A stretch of 25,055 nucleotides of DNA, from assembly GCA_003049485.1 (NCBI GenBank), contig PYST01000471.1, positions 1-25,055 of the forward strand. The letters run 5' to 3'. The stretch's first letter is position 1; every line of letters starts with the position of its first letter. The notes under the pieces are model-generated. The model worked only from the letters and a program-made list of their open reading frames with translations. It was not told where the DNA came from and ran no database searches. Shown piece by piece: positions 1 through 9,232 of the stretch. Position numbers and translations under genes: made by a program. Origin of the DNA: Ophioceras dolichostomum (Eukaryota; Ascomycota; Sordariomycetes; Magnaporthales; Ophioceraceae).

Positions 1-2933
1 TCCTAATCAACCGTTTTTCCTAATCAGCCGTCCCCAGGCCCTGTTGGGGGCCTGGGATTTTGATCGAAAATAGATCCCCAGAAGTATCTGTTCATCCATT
101 CTCCTTTCAGTGAGAAGGGGAAATTAGGGGGTTGTGACGGGCTTGCAGCTGACAAGGTGTGGCATCCGGAGGCATATATTGGCCCGTGATGGGCAGCTTG
201 GTTCGTTTGGTGGCTGGCCTTTGTCCAAAATGACCACCTCTTCGCCCTTGCCCTGCAAGACGCCTGAGCACATATTCGTCCCGGCAGATACGTCCGTACC
301 ACACGCATCAACGGGGGTCTGAGAAAAGCGAGCGGATTTGTGAGGCGGGCGAGAGCCGCCAGAGAGGGCTTTCCAATTCTCTAGCCTCTGAATGGCCCGT
401 CCGGATACCGGAGCTAGCCCCGCGGCTGGACTGGAGATGAGAGAGGGAGAAGAAATTTGTTTGTGCGTACGCCACCACCACATGGATGACCTACCTATCC
501 AGTGTGCCATGTGGGATAATGGCCTCATTGGCTCGTTGGCGGGCAACGGAAAATCTGGGCAAAAAAATACAAAAGTCCTCATTGCCTCCGTCCGGCTTGG
601 GCATACAAGGTACGAGTGATGGGCCAAGATAGTCCGCTCCAGAGCTAAGGAGTCTCAGGGAGTCTTGTGAAGTTCCAACTTTTAGAGTCTAGGCCTCAAT
701 AGACTACGTATGCCTGGCATCCCGCCCCTACATAGGTCAGCTGCGTCATGACCGCGTGGTTTTTCATTTTCTTTTTTATTCCCGTTTTGGTGTTGATCGC
801 TCACTCGTTCGGTCGTTCCAAGCCGGACAGGCGAGTACGAAAGTACGAAAAGAAAGGACTACCTGCCTGACGGAAGGGCTGCGTACAAGTAATAAGTGTG
901 TGTGGAAATTGGGAAAAGCAAGCTGGCCGCGATGTGATAACTGGTGTGCGTGATGCGAGTATTCGAGTCCAGGTTTTCTGAACAGCCTCGCTAGCCTCCA
1001 GGCTCGCTCGCATATGCGCATACACCTGCGGAGACAAAGAAGCAGGGTTGGCTGTCAGTGCGCTCGTGAGTGACGGTTGGTTTACATTATCATCGCCTTT
1101 CGATTCCTCTTTCGATATTCCTTCCTTCCCGTCCTCACTTTCACGAGAGCGGGAATTCATTCGTAGTACGACATTATAGTATTTTTGGGTTGGTGGCCCG
1201 TACGTTTATTCTTTTTTTTATCTTTTATCTTTCCGTCGTGCCGGACCGACTGACTGCAGGATGGGAAAGATGAAAAATGCTCGATCCCAGGGCAAATTGT
1301 CGATTCGCCATGTGTCCTTGGTCCTGTTTCTTCGCATCATCGATTTTGTTGGACGAGTTCCGGGACGTCGGAAGTGATAGGGACAGTGCTCTGATGGTCA
1401 ATGGCCCCCCTTGATGGTCCGCCTCCCCGACCCTCCGAAGTCATGTTTTGTCATGAGATACATTCGTGCTCGCTGTCAGAGGAGGCAGCTCGAGCCAGAG
1501 AGGGAACCTGACGAGCTCCTGAGAACAAGAGGGTGACAAGGGAGAGTGGAAACAGCGACACGAGGGAGTGGATGAATCATGGCCAGCCCACCCTGCCGGA
1601 CCCACATCCCTGCTCATTGGTCCAAGCCCTGGCCAGCTCTCACCTCCGCGCCGTTGACATCGTATGTTTTTTGTTTCCATCCCCCCTTGCCCTGGCACCT
1701 CCAAGGGGGATCTCGATCTCGGCTCACTGGGTCGCGCTCTACCTTCGGTACTGGTACTTTCACCGACTCGGCTCTGAGAGGCAGCTCCACAGTGCAATGA
1801 CCCCCAACAATAGGAAGGGAGGACTCGAGTCGAAAAGAAGGCGACCACGAGAAGGCGAGAAGGCGGCAACGGAGGGGGCGACAAAAAGGAACGCTAGTGA
1901 TTGTGATAGACGTGACCCGTGTTATCTTTCAGCTTTGGGTTCGGAAAGAGGCAGCTGAAAGTGCCCCCTGCTAGGGCCCCTTTCTCGAAAAAGAACGCAA
2001 TCAGGACGAGAGTGAGTGCATCCAAGCTTCGTTTTGGCCAAGTCTTGTTCGTACGTTGCTTTCGGACGTCGTCCTTGATTCTCAAACACAAGGAGGAATC
2101 ATGAGGATATTCCGGATCGAGGCCGGAAGCAACCCCAACAAGGAAGACACCTCGGAGACACATCTCGAGGACAACGCCTTCGCATCGAGGGCAAGATTCA
2201 CATCCGCAGGACTATTGCCCCCCTTACACTCCTCTTTTCAGACAATAGTCGGTCGCCGCCAGGAGCCAGACCGGGCCTGTGCCAGGCAAAGGCAGCAGCA
2301 AGCAAGCAAGGCAGCCCAGCCGGAGAAAGGCGGGACAACCAAGGACGGCCTGGCACCGCAGGCACACACTGTGCTGCCAATTGTACAGGTACATCGCCCT
2401 AAGAGGCAACGTCCATCCCGCCCGTCCACAGTTTAATCAACCCGCCCAATTGCCAATCATCCACACCCCGCCAAAGTTGGAGCTAGCAACGACTGAGCAG
2501 CTCACAACCAGTGGGTGCCAGTCCGAAATTGGGACCAAGTGGAATGCTCTTTGCAACTTTTCGATGCCCTTGCCTTGCCCAGCGACCCCAGCCAGCCTCT
2601 GGGAAACTGGGACTGGGTCTTTGCCTGGGACAGGGGCCGCCGACTGGGACGGACGGGTCGAGCAAGGGGAGGAGGGGAGGACCCGGAGAGGAGGGACGGA
2701 CGGCTGTTGTACTGTCTGGTACGGTACATATGTGCAGTGCGTGAGAGTGGACGAACTTGGATGAACTTTTTCGTACTGAGTATTCCTGTATCCTCAGCTA
2801 AGCAGAGGTACTCGCACTAACACTTGTAACCATTTGACCACTTACTCCTCCAGCTTGTATGCACAATACTCCACGATGGTCTTCACTGTGCAGAGTCTGC
2901 TACCAAGTTCGTAGACTATGACTTGTTCCTATG
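1..2933. other. Spacer without a recognisable gene
   Basis: I see no family motif, no convincing intron-exon chain and no tRNA or rRNA in this stretch. Open frames here are short and overlap on both strands, and their translations look like random composition (rich in Pro, Arg and Ser). One ATG frame at 2101-2436 (111 codons) starts with coding-like codons but soon becomes low-complexity, and I do not call it. The right-hand part may hold the promoter of the HMG-box gene downstream, because the probable leader of that gene starts near 2934. Confidence 0.5.
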
Positions 2934-4080
2934 TACTAGCACATCTTCGTGCGTGGTATTAACCAGGTCAAACCTCTTTTCTCACACTCCCTTGCATTCT
3001 TCCTTCCCACCACCTTTCCTGTCTGTTTCCCAAGGAGAGCTTGCAGCTTACTGTGCCTGTTTCGTTCTTTTCATCCTTCCAGACCGCTTCTGGACTTCTG
3101 GACTTCTGGATAATACATACCACCGGCGCACACAGCCAGCTTGCCTGCCCTGCCTAGCAAGTCTGCTTGCTCCTTTGCTCCCCACCAACCCAGCCGAGTC
3201 CACTCGCGCTCCTCCGCGCAGACGTCTGCGCAGCCGACCTCTACTCTTTTGGTGATCTCAAGACGCCAGTCCGTCTTGCGTCAGCCGCCAGCTGCTATAC
3301 ACGGCGCCTGCGAACTTTCGATCGCGACCTGCGGCCTCGCCCACCAAGTAACCAAGTCATTGCTCCCGGCGCGTCTCCTCTTGCCCGGATTTGTCGTGTG
3401 GAAGAAAGTCGCGATTTACTGGCAGAGGAACCGGACCGGATCGTACCAAGGAAGCTCTCCTCTTCCCCGCCAGGTCTGTGGGCGGCGTTGCTGGTATGTA
3501 CTTACAAACCGGTGCTGACAACACAGCATTGATGCTGTTGTCCCTCACGCCCGCCCGTTGTCTTTCTCTATTTTTGGTGCTACGAGGGTGGTGGTGGTGT
3601 GGTCAGTCAAGTTGGGACATCAGTCAGCTTAGCTAGCCCATGGAGAGCCTCAACGACATCATTGGACTCCTGGTGTCCGGGCTACGTCACCTTTTCGGAC
3701 GGGAGCCTTGCGACAACTGATGCACCCGGTCGACTTGGGGGAGGACGATGCCTCGAGGACGATGTCTTGAGCAAGACTGTCCATCTGCATTAAGAACCGG
3801 GCAACCTTACCTTCACCACCCTGGCCACATGGGGAGCCTGGCCGGCATCCGCCCTGAAGTTGATGCGACATGAGCTTGACCACTAACCTCGCCCACAGAG
3901 CTAGCTTCGAGAACCAAGCGATCGAGCTATCTGTGACTGAGCACGTACGACAGCCGAGGAACCTACATCTGCCTCCGGCCGGCCTTGTTACGGTCTACGG
4001 TCCCTTCCCAACACATTCAACTACCTCCGTGATCGGCGCTTACCGGGTCCTTGCGGGGGGCCGGGGCGAGGGCGAGCCGC
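2934..4080 (+). promoter_or_regulatory. Probable long 5' leader of the SAM/HMG gene with a 5'UTR intron (3494-3898)
   Basis: No ATG occurs from 2934 to 3495 (about 560 bases), nor from 3899 to 4080 just before the start codon. The segment between, 3494-3898, holds about eight ATGs. It is bounded by a good donor (gtatgt at 3494) and a strong branch-plus-acceptor (ctaac at 3882, cccacag ending at 3898). This is the pattern expected of a spliced leader: ATGs are purged from the mature 5'UTR but tolerated in the intron. Removing the intron also removes a 7-codon uORF at 3863 and an 80-codon overlapping ORF at 3870. The leader is pyrimidine-rich at 2960-3070. The transcription start is not defined by sequence alone. 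Confidence 0.6.
3087..3110. repeat. Three 8-bp tandem copies (CTTCTGGA) in the HMG-gene leader
   Basis: The unit cttctgga is repeated exactly three times. It lies in the probable transcribed leader, so copy-number change would alter the 5'UTR. No function is implied. Confidence 0.85.
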
Positions 4081-6562
4081 ATGTCACAACCACTGGGAGA
4101 GATATTTGGTGAGCTGGGCATCTCCCAGTATCTCGACGCCTTTGTAGACCAGGGCTTCGACACATGGGAAACGATCCTGGACATCACCGAGTCGGACCTG
4201 TTAGTACTTACTGTCTTTCTATTGCTACCTAGCACCCAGCTTTGGGTCTCTTTTGGACCAAGGATCGAAGACTAGGGGAACTGCAACAGGGAAATGCTGC
4301 GGCGCAAAGATTACTGACAGCCGCTGGGGTTCTGCTACAGAGATGCACTCGGGGTGAAGCTCGGTCACCGCAGGGTGAGTACCTTCCGACCAGTCGTCCT
4401 CCTCATCCCTCCCCATGTAGTTCTCTACGTAATTCCCTACGCCTACCCAATCTCTACTTCCACACCGAACCTGCTTCTTTTTCAAGGTCCATCTGACTGG
4501 GGAATCGCCCTTGCTTTTCAGAAACTACAAAGACGCATCGCCAACTTCCGAGGAGTTGCCCCGGATGCCGCGCTGGTTTCTCCCACTCAGCAAAGCGCTG
4601 AGGAACGGCAGGATGTGGCCATGACAGATACGCCTACTACCAAAGAGGACCTCATGATGATCATAAAGCACAAGCGCAAGTACAGGCGACATCCTAAAGT
4701 GAGTTATACTAATGGTCACCGTCCCTCCTTTCGTTATCGGTGCGAGCAGAGCCTTTGCGAGCCTTTGCGAGCCTTTGCTGACTGAATTATTCCCACATAA
4801 AGCCCGACGAGAATGCACCAGAACGGCCTCCTTCGGCCTATGTCCTCTTCTCGAACAGTGAGTCTACGCAGTCCCGCACTTTTAGAGCAACACTGAGAGG
4901 TGCATGACGAAGAGAGGGGAAGTGGGGATTGAGAAATGAGAAGTGAGAAGTGAGAAGGGGAGACAGTAGACGAAATGAATCAACTCTGTCTCATCTCAAC
5001 TCTCCATGCCTCTCGATCCGCTCGCTAACCTTGCTAACCGGTCTTCCAACGTCCAGAGATGAGGGATGATCTGAGAGATCGGAACCTCAGCTTCACCGAA
5101 ATCGCAAAACTCGTGGGGGAGAACTGGCAGGCGTTGCATCCTTCAGAAAAGGAGCCCTACGAGACCCAGGCCCAGCAGGCCAAAGACAGGTACAACGCCG
5201 AATTGTTCGAGTACAAGAAGACGTCAGAGTATAGGCAGTACCTCATGTACCTGCACGACTTCAAGACGAAGTACCCACCACCACCATCACAAGGTCTGTT
5301 CTACGATTCCTCTACGTCTATCTATCTATTCCTCGAGGCTGACCATCCACCCAACCATGTCCACAGACAAGGATGGTCCAAAACGAGTCAAGATGCTGTC
5401 GGACACTGGCGGTTCTCATAACGGACCCCACCACGGCGCAGGCGCGGGAGGCCCCAGGCGACCCCGAAGCCAGACCACCAGCGGGAGCAGCAGCGTGGAC
5501 GGGCGCAACAAGGACAGTGAGCCTCCGCCAACACGCGACCGCGTCAACTCGACCTCGAGCCTGCCCGAGCTCGCGTCAACAGCTGAGATGCCGTCTAACT
5601 CCTCAGTCGACGACGAGCACTCCCCTCCGCCTCCGACGCTGAGCAGCGCCACCAGCCCTCGTGGCGACGCCCCTTACACACCCACGCCTTGGGCCTCGGT
5701 GCCAGAACCACAACAACACCAACCCCAACCTCAACACCAGCTGCCTTCCCTCTCCAATGTCCTAGAGACCCACAAGGCCGAGACCAACGGGTTCGTCACC
5801 ACCCACTTCCAGCTCCACAACGGCAACAGCCCGGGTTCCCCCCCTAGCGGGCTCGTCAACGGCCACGGCGGCCACAGCGGCAGCGGTGATTCGAGGCACC
5901 CGTCACTCAGGCACGAGTACTCATCGGGCGCGAGCACGACGTCCGGCAGCACGACCATGAGCAACGGCTACCCCCGCACGCCCATCGACGGCTCGCTGCC
6001 CATCCACCTCCTCCTTTCCGGCTCCTCTGATAACGGCAACAGCGGCAGCACATCGAAGCAGTCCATGTCACCCGAGCAGAAGCCCATGTCTCAGTACCCG
6101 CCTTACCTTCATCACCACCAGCAACTGCAGCAGCACTCCCCACACTCAGCCGAACCCCCGATGCTATCACCCATCACAAACGGCGTGCCCTCAAGCGGCG
6201 GAAGTGGAGGAGGATACTTTCCCGCGCCGCCGCCGCCGCCGCCTCTTTCGGCCCCGCCCTCCGCGGCTCCCCGCACCATGAACGGCATTGCTGCCTCTCA
6301 TCCGGGGCCGCCACCGCCACCACCGCCGCCACCACCGTACGCCGCAAAGATGCCGCCCCACCTGCTTTTCAACTCGACGCATCACCACCACGCCCACCAT
6401 CACCACGGCATGCCAAACCATCCCCCCCACCACCTCCACCATCATCACCCCAACATGGCCCCCAACACAGTCCCCGGGCGGTCCCTCCCTGGTCTTCCGA
6501 ATCTGGACGGCATGAGCGCCCTGTTGAAGGCGGGTGAGATAGTTGATCGTGATGCGAGGTGA
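4081..6562 (+). CDS. SAM-domain plus HMG-box nuclear protein
   Basis: Predicted DNA-binding or chromatin protein of a filamentous-fungal family that joins an N-terminal sterile-alpha-motif domain to an HMG box. Exons: 4081-4199, 4341-4374, 4522-4698, 4803-4857, 5057-5293, 5367-6562 (1818 nt, 605 residues). The introns are 141, 147, 104, 199 and 73 bp, all gt-ag, and the frame closes exactly. The SAM domain (about 5-62) is rebuilt across the first two introns (ITESDL|DALGVKLGHRR|KLQRRIANF). A basic segment (KHKRKYRRHPK, 100-110) leads into the HMG box at about 117-185 (RPPSAYVLFSNKMR...IAKLVGENWQALHPSEK). The rest (about 208-582) is disordered: Ser/Gly/Pro/Gln-rich, Pro10 at 522-531 and His clusters at 546-568. 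It ends in a conserved-looking tail (LDGMSALLKAGEIVDRD). The first ATG after the probable 5'UTR intron is used. The SAM domain suggests oligomerisation; targets are unknown. HMG proteins of this kind often act in fungal sexual development, but that role is inference here. Confidence 0.9.
4751..4778. repeat. 10-bp tandem repeat inside intron 3 of the HMG gene
   Basis: The unit gcctttgcga occurs twice, followed by an eight-base partial copy. It lies wholly within intron 3 (4699-4802), so it does not affect the protein. Confidence 0.85.
4931..4960. repeat. GAGAAGT purine tandem tract inside intron 4 of the HMG gene
   Basis: Imperfect 7-bp repeats (gagaagt) form an all-purine-plus-T tract in the longest intron of the gene (4858-5056, 199 bp). 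Simple-repeat expansion may explain the longer intron. Confidence 0.75.
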
Positions 6563-6994
6563 AGAGGAGGGGATGTATTGACCAGCATATCTCCAATTAC
6601 CTGCACAAGTTTCTTCTTCTCTTGCAACATTTAAATATTCCCTTTCGCAACCTATCCCACGCATCTCTTTCGCTTGTTCTTTCTCAACCCTTCCTCTCCA
6701 CCCTCTCTCTATCTCCCCTCTCCCTTCACTCCCTTTGCTTTTTTGTTTTTTCCCTTCGGTTTGCTTCTATATCTACTTGCCTATTAGTCAGGAGGAAACG
6801 GGAATCGGAACAGATAAAAAGTCACAATATGTATCATCGGAAGGATGTCTGCCTAGCACTCTCGAGCAGAAAACGATGCTCTTAGTACTGTGGCATACAA
6901 GGGAGGGATTCGAATGGATGGACACTCACGGACGGAAACGAACACGCAAACCTGGGCACCAATACCAATACCTATACCAAGACGGATGGACGGG

Positions 6995-7027
6995 TGGAAT
7001 GGAATGGAATGGAATTCAATGGAATGG
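6995..7027. repeat. (TGGAA)n microsatellite
   Basis: Four TGGAA units followed by an interrupted part (ttcaatggaatgg). It sits in the convergent non-coding spacer. Simple pentanucleotide repeat with no coding consequence. Confidence 0.9.
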
Positions 7028-7423
7028 ACGGATTCAATCAAGGACTGTTACCAGGAAGAGAGGACCTCGGGTATCGACAGATATAACTGTGAGGTCAGGC
7101 AGGTCATTTAGCTAGGACATGATCCTACGTTATCATCGACCACTGGAGTTTATTTTGGGTTTTCTTTTCCTTTTTTTTTCCACCCTTCTATCTCATTTTT
7201 CTCTTCGCATATTTTTGTATCCTTTTCAATGATACCTCATCTTTTGTTCCTTCTCTCTTCGCAAGGGGTCTCCACCCAGATCGCCCTTTCTCTTTATCAT
7301 AGCATACCACGCATGCTCTTCTCTTCTCCCCAACTCCCCGGGGATTCATCGTTTTTCTTCTATTCTTATTCCTCCTTCCTCGGTGTACTACCTTTGCGTT
7401 GGGATTTCTTTCGGGGATATATC

Positions 7424-7495
7424 TAAGGTAACTAGGTAGGTAGCTGCCATTTTGGCCCAGGTAACGTGGAAATAACATCGGTACCTTACCTACCT
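7424..7495. repeat. TAGGTAGG / CCTACCTA inverted tract
   Basis: aaggtaactaggtaggtag on the left faces ggtaccttacctacctg on the right, about 35 bases apart, and could form an imperfect hairpin. The same short word recurs in several other spacers of the window (7653-7709, 8591-8612, 15013-15058, 22391-22407) and in no exon, so it looks like a spacer-specific simple sequence. Confidence 0.6.
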
Positions 7496-7652
7496 GTTTT
7501 TATATTTTACAAGTTGTGCATATGACTTCAAGGCCTCCCGCATTCTCCTCCAGGCTTCGGTTCCAATGGAATCCAACGTCGATAGACAAGACAGCCGCTC
7601 CAAAGTGAAAACCCTGTTCTATTGTTATTGCCTTGGGAGTTCATTCAGGTTT

Positions 7653-7709
7653 GGTACCTAGGTAGGTATCTAGGTACCTAGTACCTACCTGGGAGGATTA
7701 GATAGGTAG
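7653..7709. repeat. TAGGTACC-rich palindromic tract
   Basis: Dense overlapping copies of ggtacctaggta, taggtaccta and gtacctacct give a strongly self-complementary tract in non-coding DNA. It is a second cluster of the tract at 7424-7495. Confidence 0.7.
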
Positions 7710-8590
7710 TTATTCTGTTAACTACAACTCATAAACTAAAGAGACCACCGCCAGCCAGACGCGTCCCATCAACACGGGGAAGGTGGGTTGATGATGGAAG
7801 TACCAGGAAGGGTGAAAGCAAAAGTTGTGGGCTTGGAAGCGAAGGTCTTCGAGCGGATCGCGATGGGTAAGGTACGGTAGGGAAACAGAACACTGGGCAG
7901 GGTAGGTGAGAGAAGCAGCAAGAGAAAATGAGGTGTAGAAGCGAGAAAAAGAGGGCGAGATCGTCCCCATAAGACTGTGCAGGGTTACGTCCATCGGCCC
8001 GTCCATCAGTCCATACATCCCACCTAACCACCCACTGCTTCGCCCGATCAAAGGAGAATCACTCCCGAAAGCAGAGTGACGGGCGGGCGAGCGAGCAAGT
8101 CTCAAAGAGAGTCTGCATCCCATACCGACGGCACACACCAAGAGCGGAAAGACAACGCAGGTCTCCAACAACAGGCACACATCACTTAGATGGGCTGGAC
8201 ACGTCTTCGGCTTCGTTATCTTCATTCACTTGCTTCGTTCGCGGACGCCAAGATCGGAAAGCAAATATCATCCAGATAGATAAATCAATAGATGGACACA
8301 CACTTTCCATCTAGGTAGCTTTGACTGCTCGGTTATTTGGGTGCGAGTGGCGGCAGTGTGAAGTGAACTGAAATACGACAAAAGCCTAGGTGGTACTTCG
8401 ATTTGTGGAAAAAGAGACACCAGAACCAAACTCCCATCCATCATCCCATCTCTCACAAGAAAAAATTAACCGCACCGGTTTGTTGCTTGACTTAACCCCA
8501 GAACGCCGAAGGAGAAGGGTGGGAGGGTTTGTTGTTTGTCTGCGTTCAAGGCGACGAGAAGAAACGAAGCAATAAATAAACACAAATAAA

Positions 8591-8612
8591 GTAGGTAGGT
8601 AGGTGGTACCTA
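8591..8612. repeat. GTAGGTAGGTAGGT tract
   Basis: Three to four GTAG units followed by ggtaccta, a third copy of the spacer-specific TAGGTA motif. Non-coding. Confidence 0.7.
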
Positions 8613-8827
8613 ATACCCCAAAACAAGAAAAACGGTGTAGAAACCTCGGCCAAACATGAACAGAAATCCCTTCCTTCCTCCACGTAACCAGTTCCGAGTC
8701 CGAGACGTTAGCAGGTAGGTTTGAAATCAGAGAAACACCAATATGTGAAAATAATGAAATCAAGTAGAGGAAATCTTTAATTGTTACTCGGCAAGAGCAG
8801 CGGGGGGTATAAGTAAGTTTGTTGCTG

Positions 8828-8864
8828 AAAAAAAAAAAAAAAAGAGGGGGGGGGGGGGGGGGGN
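8828..8864. repeat. A16 followed by G18 and one undetermined base
   Basis: Sixteen A (8828-8843), then g-a, then eighteen G (8846-8863), then the only N seen in the window (8864). This lies past the histidine kinase stop on its 3' side. The run length is probably unreliable and the N marks a sequencing or assembly difficulty. On the minus strand it reads as a C-run followed by a T-run. Confidence 0.95.
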
Positions 8865-9232
8865 AGGTTATCTGGGGCTTCGTCGTAGCCACCAGGAGCA
8901 AGGAGCAGCAACCCCATCCGGAAAGAGGGCTGACTTTCCTGACCTACAAGCAAAAGCAAAAGCAGGCAAAGCAAACAAGCAAGCAAATAAATGGCAAGAA
9001 GAACAAGAAAGCAAAGAGGAGATCACGGGAAAACAGGACGAGGTCGACGTCGTCGTTCTATCGCTGGTTTCCTCTTCTGGATGATGACGGTGGTGATGGT
9101 AGCGGTTGGCGGCGGTTCAAGTGATCAAAAAGTGATCAAGTGCTATGTGAACGCAGCAGAAGCTGAATGTGGTGTACGACAGGACATATATGGTTGTGTC
9201 AGCCAGCTAGGTTCTTTTTCTTCTTCTTGTCT

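Larger units (their letters stand above)
6563..9232. other. Convergent spacer between the HMG gene and the histidine kinase gene
   Basis: Both flanking genes end into this 2.67-kb stretch, so it should hold two 3'UTRs and terminators. T- and C-rich runs follow the HMG stop (6660-6780), and T-rich tracts occur near 7150-7200. The region is otherwise low-complexity: a GGAAT microsatellite, clusters of TAGGTACC-like words, and an A/G homopolymer with an unresolved base. I see no supported gene. Confidence 0.6.

Noticed and set aside
2101..2436. 111-codon ATG frame upstream of the HMG gene
   Set aside because: The first 40 codons look coding-like, but the rest is Gln/Pro/Arg low complexity. There is no domain, no splice continuation and no supporting leader. 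It may be a chance ORF.
3870..4112. 80-codon ATG frame overlapping the HMG start codon
   Set aside because: Its ATG lies inside the probable 5'UTR intron, just before the acceptor at 3898, so it would be spliced out. The peptide has no recognisable features.
8386..8901. Minus-strand frame of about 170 codons
   Set aside because: It runs through the A/G homopolymer and the N, has an unknown residue and poly-Pro/Phe from the repeat, and sits in the 3' spacer of the kinase.
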